DNA of 64,000 bases from Amyelois transitella (GCF_032362555.1 NC_083531.1:744001-808000); one strand, 5' to 3'. Shown: positions 1 through 10,469, counted from the first letter of the stretch. Program-made: numbers and translations. The notes: generated from the letters alone by a model not told the origin.

Positions 1-372
1 ATTGTCCAAGCATAATCATGTTTAGGGATAACAGCAACAATTAATATATTAAAGCAATAAACTATCCTAGTTTTTATTGGCACAGTTGGAAACTCCGCTC
101 GCTTCGCCGAGGTCGAAAGTAGCCTAAACTCGCCTGTATTAACCTACCGTAACAATTAAGTAGATGTTTTATCATTTTTAAATTTTTTTTACATATTCGT
201 TATGTTTCCCAGATTTCGTTTTGTGACTATTATTATATATTTCAAGAATTAGTACTATTCATATTAGTGCATTTGATGTGACCAGTAAATTATAATTATA
301 AGATATAGGTAATTGTTATAGCAAGTAACAATTGTTTCAAACAGACATTTGATTTCTATTTTTCCTTAATAC
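1..372. other. AT-rich non-coding stretch
   Basis: No exon with usable splice sites and no recognisable repeat was found here. The last five bases, AATAC at 368-372, are the left target-site duplication of the LTR element that follows. Confidence 0.6.
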
Positions 373-628
373 TGTGGCGACATCTCTACGCCACTCGCCA
401 CAAACATCAAATCAAACAACTACTGTCAATCATCGCTAAGAAAATGACGCGCTCAACCAATAGCAGCGAAGAATCTGAGACGCGATTTCAAAGATTTCAC
501 GGATTGGAGCTATATATACAACCTCCGACATAACATCGTCGGAGCCGCGGTTCCCCAGGCATAACACCTAGCCTGGCGGAAGATCTTCCCTTTGGTGGCG
601 GTCGAGCCGAATCATCGCTCCCGCTACA
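373..628 (+). repeat. Left LTR of the TRIM
   Basis: 256 bp, TG...CA ends, with a TATA-like CTATATATA near 510-518 that could start element transcription. The 3' part recurs at 20651-20762 (+) and, in reverse, at 4965-5810. Confidence 0.9.
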
Positions 629-1101
629 TTGGTGACCCCGACGTGATTGGAAGCAACCTTCTCCATCATCATCAACTCCAATCCTCAGCATTACTCCTCA
701 CTCTGCAAGCAGTCTCACAGCAAGCCAGCAACTGGGTATCGCAGCAGGTCCATCGCAGCCGACTCACCGAGCTTCCTGGTCCTGTCTCCACCCGCACTTC
801 ACTCTCTTCGACTTCAGCGACCGACGCATCTACCGCAGCCCACGCCTGGATCTCTTCGACGGCCGCTCTTCTCTCCAGCGTGGCAGCTCTGCACGATAAC
901 TCCCGGCGCCAACAAGTCGACTTCGCTCTCTACTGTCTCGACTCACCGCAGACTACGAGCAACGCAACGGCTCACTCCTGACTCACTAGGACTTCGAGCA
1001 ACTTCCGACTCACTGGAAGACAACTGGCACTTGTAAGCTACCGAAGCACAGATTGCACAGCAAGATCAAGACTTCAGACCTCCGGTCTTGGGGGGGAGTA
1101 C

Positions 1102-1356
1102 TGTGGCGACATCTCTACGCCACTCGCCACAAACATCAAATCAAACAACTACTGTCAATCATCGCTAAGAAAATGACGCGCTCAACCAATAGCAGCGAAG
1201 AATCTGAGACGCGATTTCAAAGATTTCACGGATTGGAGCTATATATACAACCTCCGACATAACATCGTCGGAGCCGCGGTTCCCCAGGCATAACACCTAG
1301 CCTGGCGGAAGATCTTCCCTTTGGTGGCGGTCGAGCCGAATCATCGCTCCCGCTAA
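1102..1356 (+). repeat. Right LTR of the TRIM
   Basis: 255 bp, matching the left LTR except for one missing C near its end. This near-identity points to recent insertion. Confidence 0.9.
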
Positions 1357-1625
1357 AATACTAATAGTCTTACTTTATTATTTATACGGAGATTATGAGA
1401 GTTACTCTTTATGCTAAAGGAAATTAGTCTAAAAGTTACTTATGCCACGTGTGTCCGTATGTCAAACATCAATTATGCCTTAGATTTATTATGCCAACCG
1501 TTATGCTAAAGAAGAATAAGACAATTATAAAAAAGTGTCCCCCAGAATAATAGCTACCTACATACTAAATAATAAAATGAAAATTAAAGAAACAGAGTTA
1601 TTTATTCGATGTATTTCCTTAAATT

Positions 1626-2814
1626 TTAACAGTCTGGTTCGGGGATAGGGATGTGTTTCTTCTTTTTGATTATTGGGATGGCCTCCTCGCAATCGTCCAA
1701 GGACTTCGGAACCTTCGGTTTTGGTTGTTCGCAGTCCGAGTCAACTGGAGTTTTTGGTGTGGTTGATGATTTCGATTCACTGCCACCTTCACAATCGATA
1801 CAAACGGAATTAGTGGCATTGGGACCGGTTGCCTGCTGAACTATGTCTGTAACAAGAGCAAAATTAAAAATAAATACACCAGTTAGGATTCGTCACGGAC
1901 GCCTAAGAGACGGCAATAGGTGGAGTCCTGCAGCAAGAAAAGGACGGAAACTGGCAGACTTTAGCATTTTTCTCCTTCTATCTTCTGTAAGAATAACTAA
2001 CTTTGTAACTTTACTTCCTACAACTGGTGACCCCGACGAACAAATAAACACACCAGTCAAATCCACTCCCTACTTTTCCTGCATAGATGAAAGTCAATCA
2101 AGGGGAATCATCGGATTCTTCTTTTAGGCGATGGGATAGCAACCTTGCAACAAGTTTATATCTGACGGCGGCGGTGGATTTATACTTACTGTAATTATTA
2201 GATGGCGCCCCTTGGCCGAAGTAAGCCTGCAAAATAAAAATCAGTATTTGAAAAAATCAAATTAAAGATAGCAGCTAATTTAGCATTTACACCTGCGGAT
2301 CTGGTTGTTTTATTGTATCAAGTTTTATCAAAAACGGCCCATAGGTTTGAAGTTAATCCACTGCGAACAATAGTACTTATGTAAAAACCTTTTTTAATAA
2401 TACTGTTTAATACAGAACTATTTGATGAACTTTGCCGGAACTTGTTTTGATAGAAATTAAAATTGCACTTTCTGAAATAACTCACTGAACTCATATTTTT
2501 ACTTATTTGGTTTATACATTAGGTATTAATCCATAACATTATTATAAAGGGAACTAAGTTATATAATTTGAAATTGTAACATACGCGCTCCTCTCTTTTT
2601 TAAATATTTTGTGCAATGTTCTATTTTTTTTCATAGTGGCCAGCAGTACCACATTCAAATTACTGTACAATTACATGGGTTTGAGAGGTAAGAATAATAT
2701 TTGCAATTAAGAAAATAACACAAATTTTTGAGTTAATTTAGGTATTTTTAGAAACTGGAGCAAAAAGTAACTTACCATACACACAACAGCAAAAAATAAG
2801 ACTAAAAACTTCAT
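1626..2814 (-). CDS. Small secreted Thr/Pro/Cys-containing protein, 98 aa, three exons
   Basis: Exon 1 is 2814-2776, exon 2 is 2226-2190 and exon 3 is 1846-1626 (stop TAA). Donors GTAAGT and acceptors TTGCAG and TTACAG fit, and intron phases are 0 and 1, giving 297 nt in frame. Exon 1 encodes the signal peptide MKFLVLFFAVVCM; cleavage is likely in MAYFG. The mature part has Asn-linked-type sites (NAT, NNS region), a CIDCEGG motif, TTPKTP, a Pro/Lys stretch and the C-terminus KKKKHIPIPEPDC. A TATA box lies upstream and a polyA signal AATAAA at 1601-1606 follows the stop. It should be exported. No known domain is seen. Exon layout, phases and the TTPKTP motif match the gene at 21128-24825, so the two are probably diverged paralogues. 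Function is unknown; a secretion, cuticle or silk-type protein is only a guess. Confidence 0.8.
1870..2110 (+). mobile_element. Remnant of another LTR retrotransposon (LTR end plus primer-binding site)
   Basis: Within intron 2 of the secreted-protein gene, TGGTGACCCCGACG (2025-2038) repeats the tRNA-Trp-type primer-binding site of the TRIM. It directly follows a segment ending TTACTTCCTACA that could be an LTR 3' end. Nothing else of the element is recognisable. Confidence 0.4.
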
Positions 2815-2900
2815 CCTTTATTTTTTCAATAAAAATTAAGTTGGAAAAACGATAAGATGGAAGTTTAACAGTAATAATATCTTTAAAGCACTTTCCCGCC

Positions 2901-2907
2901 TTTTATA
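2901..2907 (-). promoter_or_regulatory. TATA box of the small secreted-protein gene
   Basis: Read on the minus strand the site is GGTATAAAAGGCGGG, about 90 bp upstream of the start codon at 2814. This is a strong consensus and suggests tissue- or stage-specific high expression. Confidence 0.7.
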
Positions 2908-3183
2908 CCAATAAACGTTGCAGTTGACTACGTCAACTGTAACTAATTAAAAATACTTATTGCTTTTATTTTCACAGCTGATTTTAAGAAAAAAGATATG
3001 CTAATATATTTATAAAACTAGCGTTTCTCGCAGCTCCGTCGGCGTTAAATTAAAAATCCCTTTCGCTTGGGAATTTTCAGAAAAACGTTGCGTTTGAAAT
3101 CGGGAAATTAAGTGCAGCCTTCAAAAAAATCGTCGAAAACCGTCCAGCAGTTTAGCGTAACGCACAGATTTTTGCATTTATAG

Positions 3184-3221
3184 ATACTTATAATCATGTT
3201 ACTTACATGATTATAAGTATG
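3184..3221. repeat. Hairpin, 16-bp arms
   Basis: ATACTTATAATCATGT and its reverse complement are separated by five bases (TACTT). Confidence 0.7.
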
Positions 3222-3834
3222 ACATTCAAGTGTGATTTTTTTTTCTGGAATTTCCAAAGTGATCAAAATACCCGATTAATAATAGCATAGGGAATTTTAA
3301 AATAAACCAACTTTATTAGATCGAAACATATCAGCGCTACCTACAAAAAAATTCAGGTTTTTCGCAAATCCCAAGGGAACTATAGTGTTTTAGAGATGAA
3401 AAGTAGCCAATAGGTGTACGCGCTTTATGTCTAGGGCTGCCGGGCTGTGAAGGGAGGCGCAGAGGAGACCGTAGCGGCACGAAGTCACATTTATTTTCCA
3501 GATTCTTATCATACTTGCGCATATTTTGAAGAAGATTGCTTCAGTAGATATCGCGTGAAAATACAACATAGAAACAAATAAACTTACTTTCACATTTATA
3601 ATATTAGCTGAAAATTTACTCGTACCTATGGAAAGGTCTGAATAAATTTCCGTTTCTCTTTATTATATGTAAGTATAGAATGAAATGGATCTCTCATGCA
3701 TGATACAAAAAACAATACAATATGCTATTGAATTTCCTACGTACACGGCCAGACGTCATATTATTTATATTATTGAGTCATAAATAACAAACATGAGATC
3801 AACTACCTTATTTTTGCAAACCTGTACAAATCCT

Positions 3835-4025
3835 ACTAATATAATAAATGCGAAAGTTTGTATGTCAGGATGTCAGTATGGATGTTTGTTACTCTTTCAC
3901 GCAAAAACTACTGAACCGTTTGCGATGAAATTTAGATTATACTATTATATATAGACTTTTTATCCCGGAGTTCCCGCGGGATTGATAGGGTTTCCATGTG
4001 GACGAAGTCGCGGGCGGCCTCTCAT
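3835..4025 (-). repeat. Interspersed repeat, family C
   Basis: Runs from CTACTAATATAATAAATGCG to GACGAAGTCGCGGGCGGCC. The same ~200-bp unit recurs at 27505-27710, 38225-38412 and, in the opposite direction, 42675-42900. It is non-coding; class not assigned (possibly Helitron-derived or a short non-autonomous element). Confidence 0.65.
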
Positions 4026-4249
4026 ACTGATATCCTGACATACTCACAAACTTCACATTTATAATAAGTATTAGAAGGATTTCATTTCATCTTTAAATTG
4101 TTCGACGATATAATGGACCAGAACTGTGTTCACACTTTTTTTTCGTCGAACCGCTTGTTAGGCTGAAAAATCATCGACGAACAGTTTCAGACTAACACTT
4201 CCCATAACTTTGACTATGCTTTGAGTTAAATTTAATACGGGACCAATAA

Positions 4250-4319
4250 ATCAGATTGGTTCTAAAGTTAAAAAAATTTGTCATATGACAAATTTTTTTA
4301 ACTTTAGAACCAATCTGAT
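4250..4319. repeat. Perfect 70-bp palindrome with no spacer
   Basis: The 35-bp arms meet at CATATG (4282-4287), and every base from 4250 to 4319 pairs with its mirror base. It abuts a tRNA-derived SINE on the right. Origin unknown. Confidence 0.9.
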
Positions 4320-4329
4320 GTACTAACTT

Positions 4330-4437
4330 TACAAACATTTAAGACCCAGGCCAATCTGAAAGAGTTAGTTTTTTATCAGGCCACTACCGGGATTCGAACC
4401 CGGAAATTTAGTGCGAATCTGTGCCACAGAGGCTGCC
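4330..4437 (-). mobile_element. tRNA-derived SINE, truncated
   Basis: On the minus strand a B-box-like GGGTTCGAATCCCGG (4388-4402) and the GGCCTGGGTCTT body are seen. The A-box region has diverged (CTCTGTGGCACAG). Confidence 0.65.
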
Positions 4438-4721
4438 AGAAATGAGTAGAACAGTTCTTTGTGAAGATGTTTTTTTATCCGCCGTAATATAAAATGATGT
4501 TAAAATTTTACTCGAATTATAAAATGATACACCATAAGTTAGAATAGAATTATATTATATTAAACACAATAATTTTATACAATTAAAAATAACGATTAAT
4601 TTAAATAAAAGAACATGCCGGAACCGTTGCTTTTCTGCCCCAGCAGCTACACGCGCGACGCCGTATTTATCGCGCGAAAAATTATCTAACTGTCCCGTTC
4701 CACGTAAATAACAAATAATAA

Positions 4722-4960
4722 GTGCCGTGTGGTTCCCGGCACAAGTAGATAAAAGAATAGGACAACTCCATCTCTTTCCCATGGGTGTCGTAAAATCCGA
4801 TTAAGGGATATTCTTTTAGGCGACGGGCCAGCAACATGTCACTATATGAATCTTGATGCTATCATTAAGATGTTACAGCTGAACGTGGCCTTTGGTCTTT
4901 TAGAGACTGTTGACTCTGTCTACCCCGCAAGGGATATAGACGTGATTATATGTGGGTATG
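4722..4960 (+). mobile_element. SINE family A (hairpin head, TATG tail)
   Basis: Starts GTGCCGTGTGGTTCCCGGCAC, an imperfect hairpin, and ends TCTGTCTACCCCGCAAGGG then GATATAGACGTGATTATATG. One of the fuller copies; the tail has been shortened to TGTGGGTATG. Confidence 0.8.
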
Positions 4961-4964
4961 TAAC

Positions 4965-5810
4965 TGTAGCGGGAGCGATGATTCGGCTCGACCGCCACCA
5001 AAGGGAAGATCTTCCGCCAGGCTAGGTGTTTAATCATTTATTTATTCCTTGAATATGTTCACAATATACAAAGGTCTCAAGTATTCAAGCACAGTTTCTG
5101 TTAACACACATTCTACCTTTGAAGGCGTCGGAATAATGTACATAGGTATATCTTAAATAAGCAGCGTATATAGGCTCTGTCTAATTGTTATCATTTTACC
5201 TTAATAATGTCAAATAATAGTAATAAGTTTGTCTAATTATAATATTAATAAAAAAATATAAATTAATTAAATTGAAAAAAATTAAGTCAAATTCATTAAA
5301 TGTCAAATTAAATATGATACAGTCAATGAAATACTTCCAAATGTCATAAAAATAAAATATCATTGCTACATTTATTACATAATTTTATCATTTAAAAAAT
5401 TCCTCTAATGAATAATAACATTTTTCAATTAAATTTTTTTGTAATCTAGCCTTGAATTGTTTGATATTCTGATCTTTAATACTGTCGGGTAGATTATTGT
5501 ATAGTTTTGGTCCCAACACATATATTGTTCGACTATATGACACAAGGTTTGAATTACTCTGTGGAAGTATTTGTACTTTGTTGCGGGTAGCTCATGGCCT
5601 TGTATTTACAATTTGTCTAAAATTATTAATATCATTATGCCTGGGGAACCGCGGCTCCGACGATTTTGTGTCGGAGGTTGTATATACAGCTCCAATCCGT
5701 GATCTCTTTGCTTGCGCGATTTAGGTTGTTCGCTGTTTTTGTCTGATAGCATCGCGTGAATTTATTTTTTTATTTTTGTGCCTTTTGGCGTAGGTATAGA
5801 TTTCGCCACA
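4965..5810 (-). mobile_element. Solo LTR of a TRIM-related family, split by a LINE insertion
   Basis: In reverse orientation the LTR begins TGTAGCGGGAGCG (4965) and ends TTTCGCCACA (5810). A TAAC target duplication lies on each side (4961-4964, 5811-5814). The piece 4965-5030 continues exactly at 5637 where the LTR at 373-628 continues. The distal part (5700-5810) has diverged strongly, so this is an older subfamily. No interior or second LTR is present. Confidence 0.8.
5031..5636 (-). mobile_element. 3' end of a LINE inserted in the solo LTR
   Basis: The minus strand encodes the C-terminal tail of a Jockey/CR1-like reverse transcriptase, including LGPKLYNNLPDSI and a FKARLQKNLIE stretch, ending in a stop near 5390. 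A long AT-rich 3' untranslated region follows. One frame break lies upstream. It is a 5'-truncated, dead copy. Confidence 0.75.
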
Positions 5811-6261
5811 TAACGAATAAAAAAGCGAAACAGCGTTCGTTTTTCGCGCGATAGAAACAGCGTCGCGCTGTCATACTACGGGGATTGAGTACTTGTGTTT
5901 CTTTGCCAGTGATAACATACTCTTTCTTACTACGCCTCGATAATTTTCGATTTAGTATACTTCCACCTTATCTCAGATTCCAGTTCAATTGACAACATGA
6001 GACTATAGAAGGCACTTTGGAAAAGAACCACTCCATCTCTTTCCCATGGATGTCGTAATAGGCGAATAAGGGAACGGCTTATAAACTTGAGATTCGAGAG
6101 CGCTTGACACAATGGCCTCTTAAATGCTTGTGTATTTTTGACATGGTCTTGACATAATTTGTACAGTATGTACATATTTTATTTTATCTTTATTTTTATT
6201 TTATTTGACGAAATATTCGTATTGACATAATTAGTTCTACATTCATTCATGTTTTTTAATG

Positions 6262-6470
6262 TAGGCAATGTGTTGCTCGTCCACGATTTAGATTTAAGAG
6301 ATCTATATTTGTAAATTGAAGTCCGATAAAAATGCTGCAGTGTAGTTTGTTCCGCCGCTTCTTCTACACATGCGCTTTGGAAGCGGTAGTAGTTATAATT
6401 AGATTTAAGTTATGTGACGTCAATAAGTGATACCTTATATCCAATTTTGAAAATAAATCTATTCTATTCT
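6262..6470 (+). repeat. Interspersed repeat, family F
   Basis: Begins with a GTCCACGATTTAGATTTAAG block, passes through CGCTTTGGAAGCGG and ends with AATAAATCTATTCTATTC. It recurs at 35270-35450, 37806-38080 (reverse), 49806-49970 and 50340-50460. It looks like a LINE 3' untranslated region but no coding part is attached. Confidence 0.6.
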
Positions 6471-6620
6471 TCTTAGGCGATGGGCTAGCCTGTCAACCTG
6501 TCATTATCTAAATTTCAATTCCATCAGTAATTGCAGCTGAACGTCATCCAGACTTCGAAATAGTGGGCTCTGCCTACCCCGTCAGGGATAAAGACGTGAC
6601 TATATATGTATATGAATGGC
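6471..6620 (+). mobile_element. SINE family A, 3' half
   Basis: Starts inside the element at TTAGGCGATGGGCTAGC and ends GACGTGACTATATATG. Joined directly to the family F repeat. Confidence 0.65.
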
Positions 6621-6672
6621 TCTCTGTTACCTTACATTTTATTATTTGTATGCTTCTGAAGCACATTTCTAA

Positions 6673-9600
6673 CTACGCCTCATTATGTGATTCTGTCACA
6701 TTTGTATCAACCTCCATTTCAGTGTCTGTCACACAAGGCCTACATTCATCTTCACTTGCCACACGAGACTCACATTCTGGGTCCAATTCCGCCACGAGAA
6801 TCTCAATCCTGGGATATGACTCTTCCTCACTGGTCCCACATTGCGGTTCAGAAACGGTCCCACAAGTCCCACTGTCCGGTTCAGAAATGGTCCCACAAGT
6901 CCCACTGTCCGGTTCAGAAATGGTCCCACGGTATGATTCAGAAACGGTAACACGAGTCCCACAGTCTGGTTCGGAAACGTCAATACAAGTCCCACTCTCC
7001 GGTTCTACCATTGACACACACTCTGGTTCTAATTGTACTGTCAAAGTACTAGGCTGGTTTACCACTTCTACGTTGCATTCATCTGTAAATAAAAGATAAT
7101 CTTATCTTTACTAATATTATAAAGCTATAGTGTTTGTTTGAACATGCTAATCTCAGGAACTACTTCTATTTGAAAAATATTTTTGCTTTGAATAGACCAT
7201 TTATCGAGGAAGGTTTTAGGCTATATGACATCACGCTGCAACTATAAGGAGCGAAGAAATAATGGAAAATGTGAAAAAAACGGGGAAAATTTTTCATCCT
7301 CGAGTGCTTCAATGATGACCAAAATAACTATTCCACGCGGACGAAGTCGCGGGCACAGCTAGTTCTTATATAAATCTTTCTTATCCTTTAGTACTGTGTG
7401 GTTCCAGGCAATAAAGAATAGCCTAATAAGGGCTAGCATCCTGTCACTATTTGAATCTCAATTCCATCTTTATGCCATACAATTGAACATGGCCTTTCAG
7501 TCTTTGTAAGGCTGTTGGCTCTGTCTACCCTGTATGTATATACTGTAAAAAAATACCAAGAAGTTAATATTTAATGGATAAATTTACCTAAAACGCGATG
7601 ATTCCCCTTCTCCTTGAAAACGTGCTGTTTCAGTAATACATTGTTAAAAAAGTTCTGACCACAAACGCACACATGAGCTTTCTTCTTGTTCCTATCATCC
7701 ACACACGCATTATGTCCCTCGCTCAAATGTGATCGCATTTCTTTCAAATCAACACATATTCTGCGACACACGATACAAATGTGAACATTATCTGTCAGAG
7801 TTAATCCCCTCGTGACGTTCTGTATAACATACTTGTACGCTTGTTTCGTTTTGAATTTTGGAACGAAATACTTCGTTAAATCCTCATCGCTCTTAGCGAG
7901 ACCCGTTCTGTGGTTCTTCAAGTGCTTGTAAAATTTCTCCTCTAATTTCGTCGAGAACGGGCAAAGATCGCAAGACAGATATCTAATATGCTTCCGTATG
8001 TGATCACTCAGTTCTTTTCTATTCGGGAATTTGTCTAGACAGATGGGGCAGGTCGAGACGCTTGATATCTGATGGTATTCCATATGTCCCCACATGCCAT
8101 ATCTATTAAATCGCCTTTGACATTTCGGACATTCGAGTCTATGGTCTTTGGAAATCAAACAATTGTGTTTCCGTGTAATGTGCAGTTCTAGGAGGTATTT
8201 GTTGAAAAATATCTTGCAGCAGACATCGCATATGAAGATTTGTCTCTCAACGCATTCAGCATGTTCTGAGCTCAGCAAATGAACAGTCTTAATGTGTTGT
8301 AGCAGAGAAATTTCATTTTTGTGCTCCTTAACACAGATCTGTAAAAAAATTTGACAATTAAGCTTTTTCTCATAAAGACATACATATAGTCACGTCTATA
8401 TCCCTTGCAGGGTAGAAAGAGCCAACAGTCTTGAGCTACATTTGGCTTGATGATAGAATTGAGATTCAAATCCCAACTTTAGAAGCCTACCTCTTAGTCG
8501 CCTTTTACGACATCCATGGGAAAGAAAGAGCCCTCACACCACTGCTGGGAACCACAATACTACTTGTTTAGAATAAAAAGGTTTCTTTCACTTATTTTTA
8601 ATAAGTAATCTAATACTAATGCTCAACTTTGGAATGATCTTCCCCAAGATACAAGATCTGCTCTTAACCTTAGTTCTTTTAAAACTCAAAAGACTGTATT
8701 CTGATGCATCTACCATTTGAGTGTATTTATATTTATGTATGTTTATCATTAATTAGTTTGTAATTAATTGATTGTTGTAATGCATCCTCAATGCTTTTAA
8801 TGTGCGCTGCCTCTTTGATTACAGATTTTCCTTTTTATTTTGGTTGACTGGAAGAAATCCTGATTGGGATAAGTCCGCCATTGTACATATTCTTCAATAT
8901 TCCAATTACTGTTCTATTTTTGTTATATTTATTTTTATGTGCAATAAAGAGTTTACAAACAAATAAACTAATTTCGTAACTTCGTGTCTCTTCAAACCAA
9001 TACACTGGCAGAATTACCGAAAGCCCAGTGGAAGCCATAATAATATAGAGAAGAAAGAAAGAAGTGTACTACTCATAGTTACGTTTGTTGAGACATAGAA
9101 CATATATGAGTTACTTGATATAAAAACCTCACATACTGAATGAGGATCAAGGTTGATAAGCATACCCTGAGCTCCCTTTCAGTAAGGTGGGGATGTAACA
9201 GGCATTAAAGCCAGGAAGAACATAGAGAACAGATGTTACTAATCATACACACACAGACAAACACGCCATACAGCTCCAATATTCATTTCTCTTCTCACGA
9301 GTCTACTTCATGAGATTTAATGTATAATAAATAAATAAATATATACGGGACAAATTACACTGATTGAGTTAGATAGATAGATAAAACTCTTTATTGCACC
9401 ATAAGAGTAAAACATACAAAACAACACAAAGCAGATATAGATGGTACAAAGGCGGACTTATCGCTAAAGCAATCTCTTCCAGTCAACCTTTGGGTGGAAG
9501 GAAACCAAACAGGAGATCGGCATTGGCGCAGAGCAAGATAAATAAATGTTTCAATATAATAAATTACAAACAGAATATATATGCCTCAGAGTACGTTCGA

Positions 9601-10469
9601 AACTTGTGTTTCGAGATACTAACTCAACAATATTATATTTTATAATAAATACTTATATAGATAAACATCTAAGACCCAGGCCAATTGGAGAAAGTTTGTT
9701 TCTCATCATGCCCTGGCCGGGATTAGGCCGGGATTAGATAGGCCGGGTAGTGCACTTGTCTGTGACACCAGAGGTCCCCCTCCGGTGTCACAGACAAGTG
9801 CACTACCGCTGCACCACAGAGGCCGACAATATTCTATCGAAACAAGTAGCACTTTTGTTTCACAATTGTAATTTTAATTCTCCTGTGTTATTTTAATGAT
9901 TGCATCAGATGGCAAGGGTGATAGTGATATTGAAAGCAGAGTGAACACAGGGAACATGGTGAATGGAGCTTTGCATGCCTTTATGAGCAGTCAGAAACTG
10001 TCCAAAAAGGCTCGACTGGCTTTGCATAAGGCCTAGGCCTAGATGAACTTATCTTGATCAATTAAGGACATCCTGCTAAAGGGTCAGGTCAAGAGTACCC
10101 GAAACCGCCAAGCTTGCATGAATGAATGTGAAGTATGCAGAGATCGTGGCAAGTGGAAAGATGTAGTCTCTGTCTACCCCTACGGGAAAAAGGCGTGATT
10201 TTATGTATGTATGTATGTGTTATTTTAATTTTCCTATCTCTTTCTTTTTGTTACATATAAATAAAAGAATAACATACCGAACAAACGAATTGACCGTCTT
10301 TAATTGTTTTTAAAATATGCTTATCATGTTTGTATTTCTTGTGAATCTCCACTTCAGTTTCGCTCATCCAAGCTCCTTCTTCGCAGATTTCACAGCTATA
10401 TAAATCTCCAGCTTGTTTTTTCCTCTTGGGAATTCTCTGAGTATCCATACATGTTCGGAACATCGACAT
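6673..10469 (-). CDS. C2H2 zinc-finger protein, about 450 aa, three exons
   Basis: Exon 1 is 10469-10278 (ATG start, donor GTATGT), exon 2 is 8338-7588 (acceptor TTTACAG, donor GTAAAT), exon 3 is 7082-6673 (stop TAG). Phases 0 and 1 agree and the sum is 1353 nt. About eight fingers lie in residues 25-310: CEIC, CSIC, CDVC, CPKC, CPIC, CDLC, CIVC and an atypical CVC. The second finger is split by intron 1 (CS|IC), and it only becomes CSIC...HIKTVH after splicing, which supports the model. The last exon is acidic and carries SEPDSGTCGT-type repeats instead of fingers. A polyA signal AATAAA is at 6638-6643. The family normally binds DNA in the nucleus; targets cannot be read from the sequence. 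Introns hold SINE and family B copies. Start choice is supported by an in-frame stop just upstream. Confidence 0.85.
7110..7362 (-). repeat. Interspersed repeat, family B
   Basis: Reverse copy running from CTAATATTATAAAGC to GACGAAGTCGCGGGCACAGC, within intron 2 of the zinc-finger gene. The sense unit starts GCCCGCGACTTCGTCCGCG and ends TTATAATATTAGTATAGAT. Confidence 0.7.
7393..7550 (+). mobile_element. SINE family A, internally deleted
   Basis: Keeps the head TGTGGTTCCAGGCA and the tail GGCTCTGTCTACCCTG but lacks about 90 bp between. Intronic. Confidence 0.65.
8376..8573 (-). mobile_element. SINE family A
   Basis: Reverse copy from the CATACATATAGTCACGTC tail to the GGGAACCACA head. About 60 bp of the middle is missing. 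Lies in intron 1 of the zinc-finger gene, close to the exon 2 acceptor. Confidence 0.75.
8618..8790 (+). mobile_element. LINE 3' end fragment
   Basis: A short frame reading AQLWNDLPQDTRSALN then SSFKTQKTVF and stop matches the usual C-terminus of CR1/R1-like reverse transcriptases. An AT-rich tail follows. No RT core is present. Confidence 0.6.
8846..8965 (+). repeat. LINE 3' untranslated-type repeat (GCAATAAAGAG ending)
   Basis: TGGAAGAAATCCTGATTGGG, then GTCCGCCATTGTACAT and TGTGCAATAAAGAGTTTA. A reverse copy lies at 9372-9500 and a degenerate one at 41215-41275. Confidence 0.55.
9318..9836 (-). mobile_element. tRNA-derived SINE split by a LINE-tail insertion
   Basis: The SINE 3' part (9340-9371, ACAAATTACACTGATTGAG) and its body and head (9590-9836) are separated by a reversed LINE tail (about 9372-9585). 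The head is rearranged: GTAGTGCACTTGTCTGTGAC and its reverse complement form a foldback at about 9747-9807, duplicating the A-box half in inverted orientation. Confidence 0.7.
9905..10215 (+). mobile_element. RTE-like LINE, 3' end with internal deletion
   Basis: Closely matches 17016-17640: GTGATAGTGATATTGAAAG, the GCTTTGCATGCCTTTATGAG block, then a deletion joining to GATGAACTTATCTTGATCA and on to the (TATG)n tail. Non-coding remnant in intron 1 of the zinc-finger gene. Confidence 0.8.

Larger units (their letters stand above)
373..1356 (+). mobile_element. Young non-autonomous LTR retrotransposon (TRIM type)
   Basis: Two direct repeats of 255-256 bp (373-628 and 1102-1356) start TGTGGCGACA and end CGCTACA or CGCTAA. 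By eye they differ only by one lost C at the right end. AATAC flanks both sides (368-372, 1357-1361) as a 5-bp target-site duplication. Just inside the left LTR, at 630-648, TGGTGACCCCGACGTGATT is complementary to the 3' end of insect tRNA-Trp including its CCA, as I remember that tRNA; it is the likely primer-binding site. A G-rich tract (1090-1097) before the right LTR is the polypurine tract. The 473-bp interior codes for no gag, protease or polymerase, so movement would need enzymes from elsewhere. The PBS and 5-bp duplication suggest a BEL/Pao or Gypsy helper; this is inference. Confidence 0.9.
2915..4249. other. Intergenic repeat-bearing stretch without a gene
   Basis: AT-rich. It contains a GCGTTTCTCGCAGC-type repeat fragment (about 3020-3180), a hairpin with 16-bp arms (about 3184-3221), a GC-rich insert near 3420-3480, and a copy of the GTCGCGGGCGGCC-type repeat (about 3835-4025). 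No splice-compatible coding exon was found. Confidence 0.5.

Noticed and set aside
592..1036. Two overlapping plus-strand reading frames of 129 codons
   Set aside because: They lie across the LTR and interior of the TRIM, lack any Gag or Pol motif, and are low-complexity; chance frames.
5930..6175. An 81-codon minus-strand frame
   Set aside because: Runs through a SINE family A fragment; no homology or splice sites.
6563..7099. A 178-codon plus-strand frame
   Set aside because: Antisense shadow of the repeat exon of the zinc-finger gene; starts in a SINE tail.
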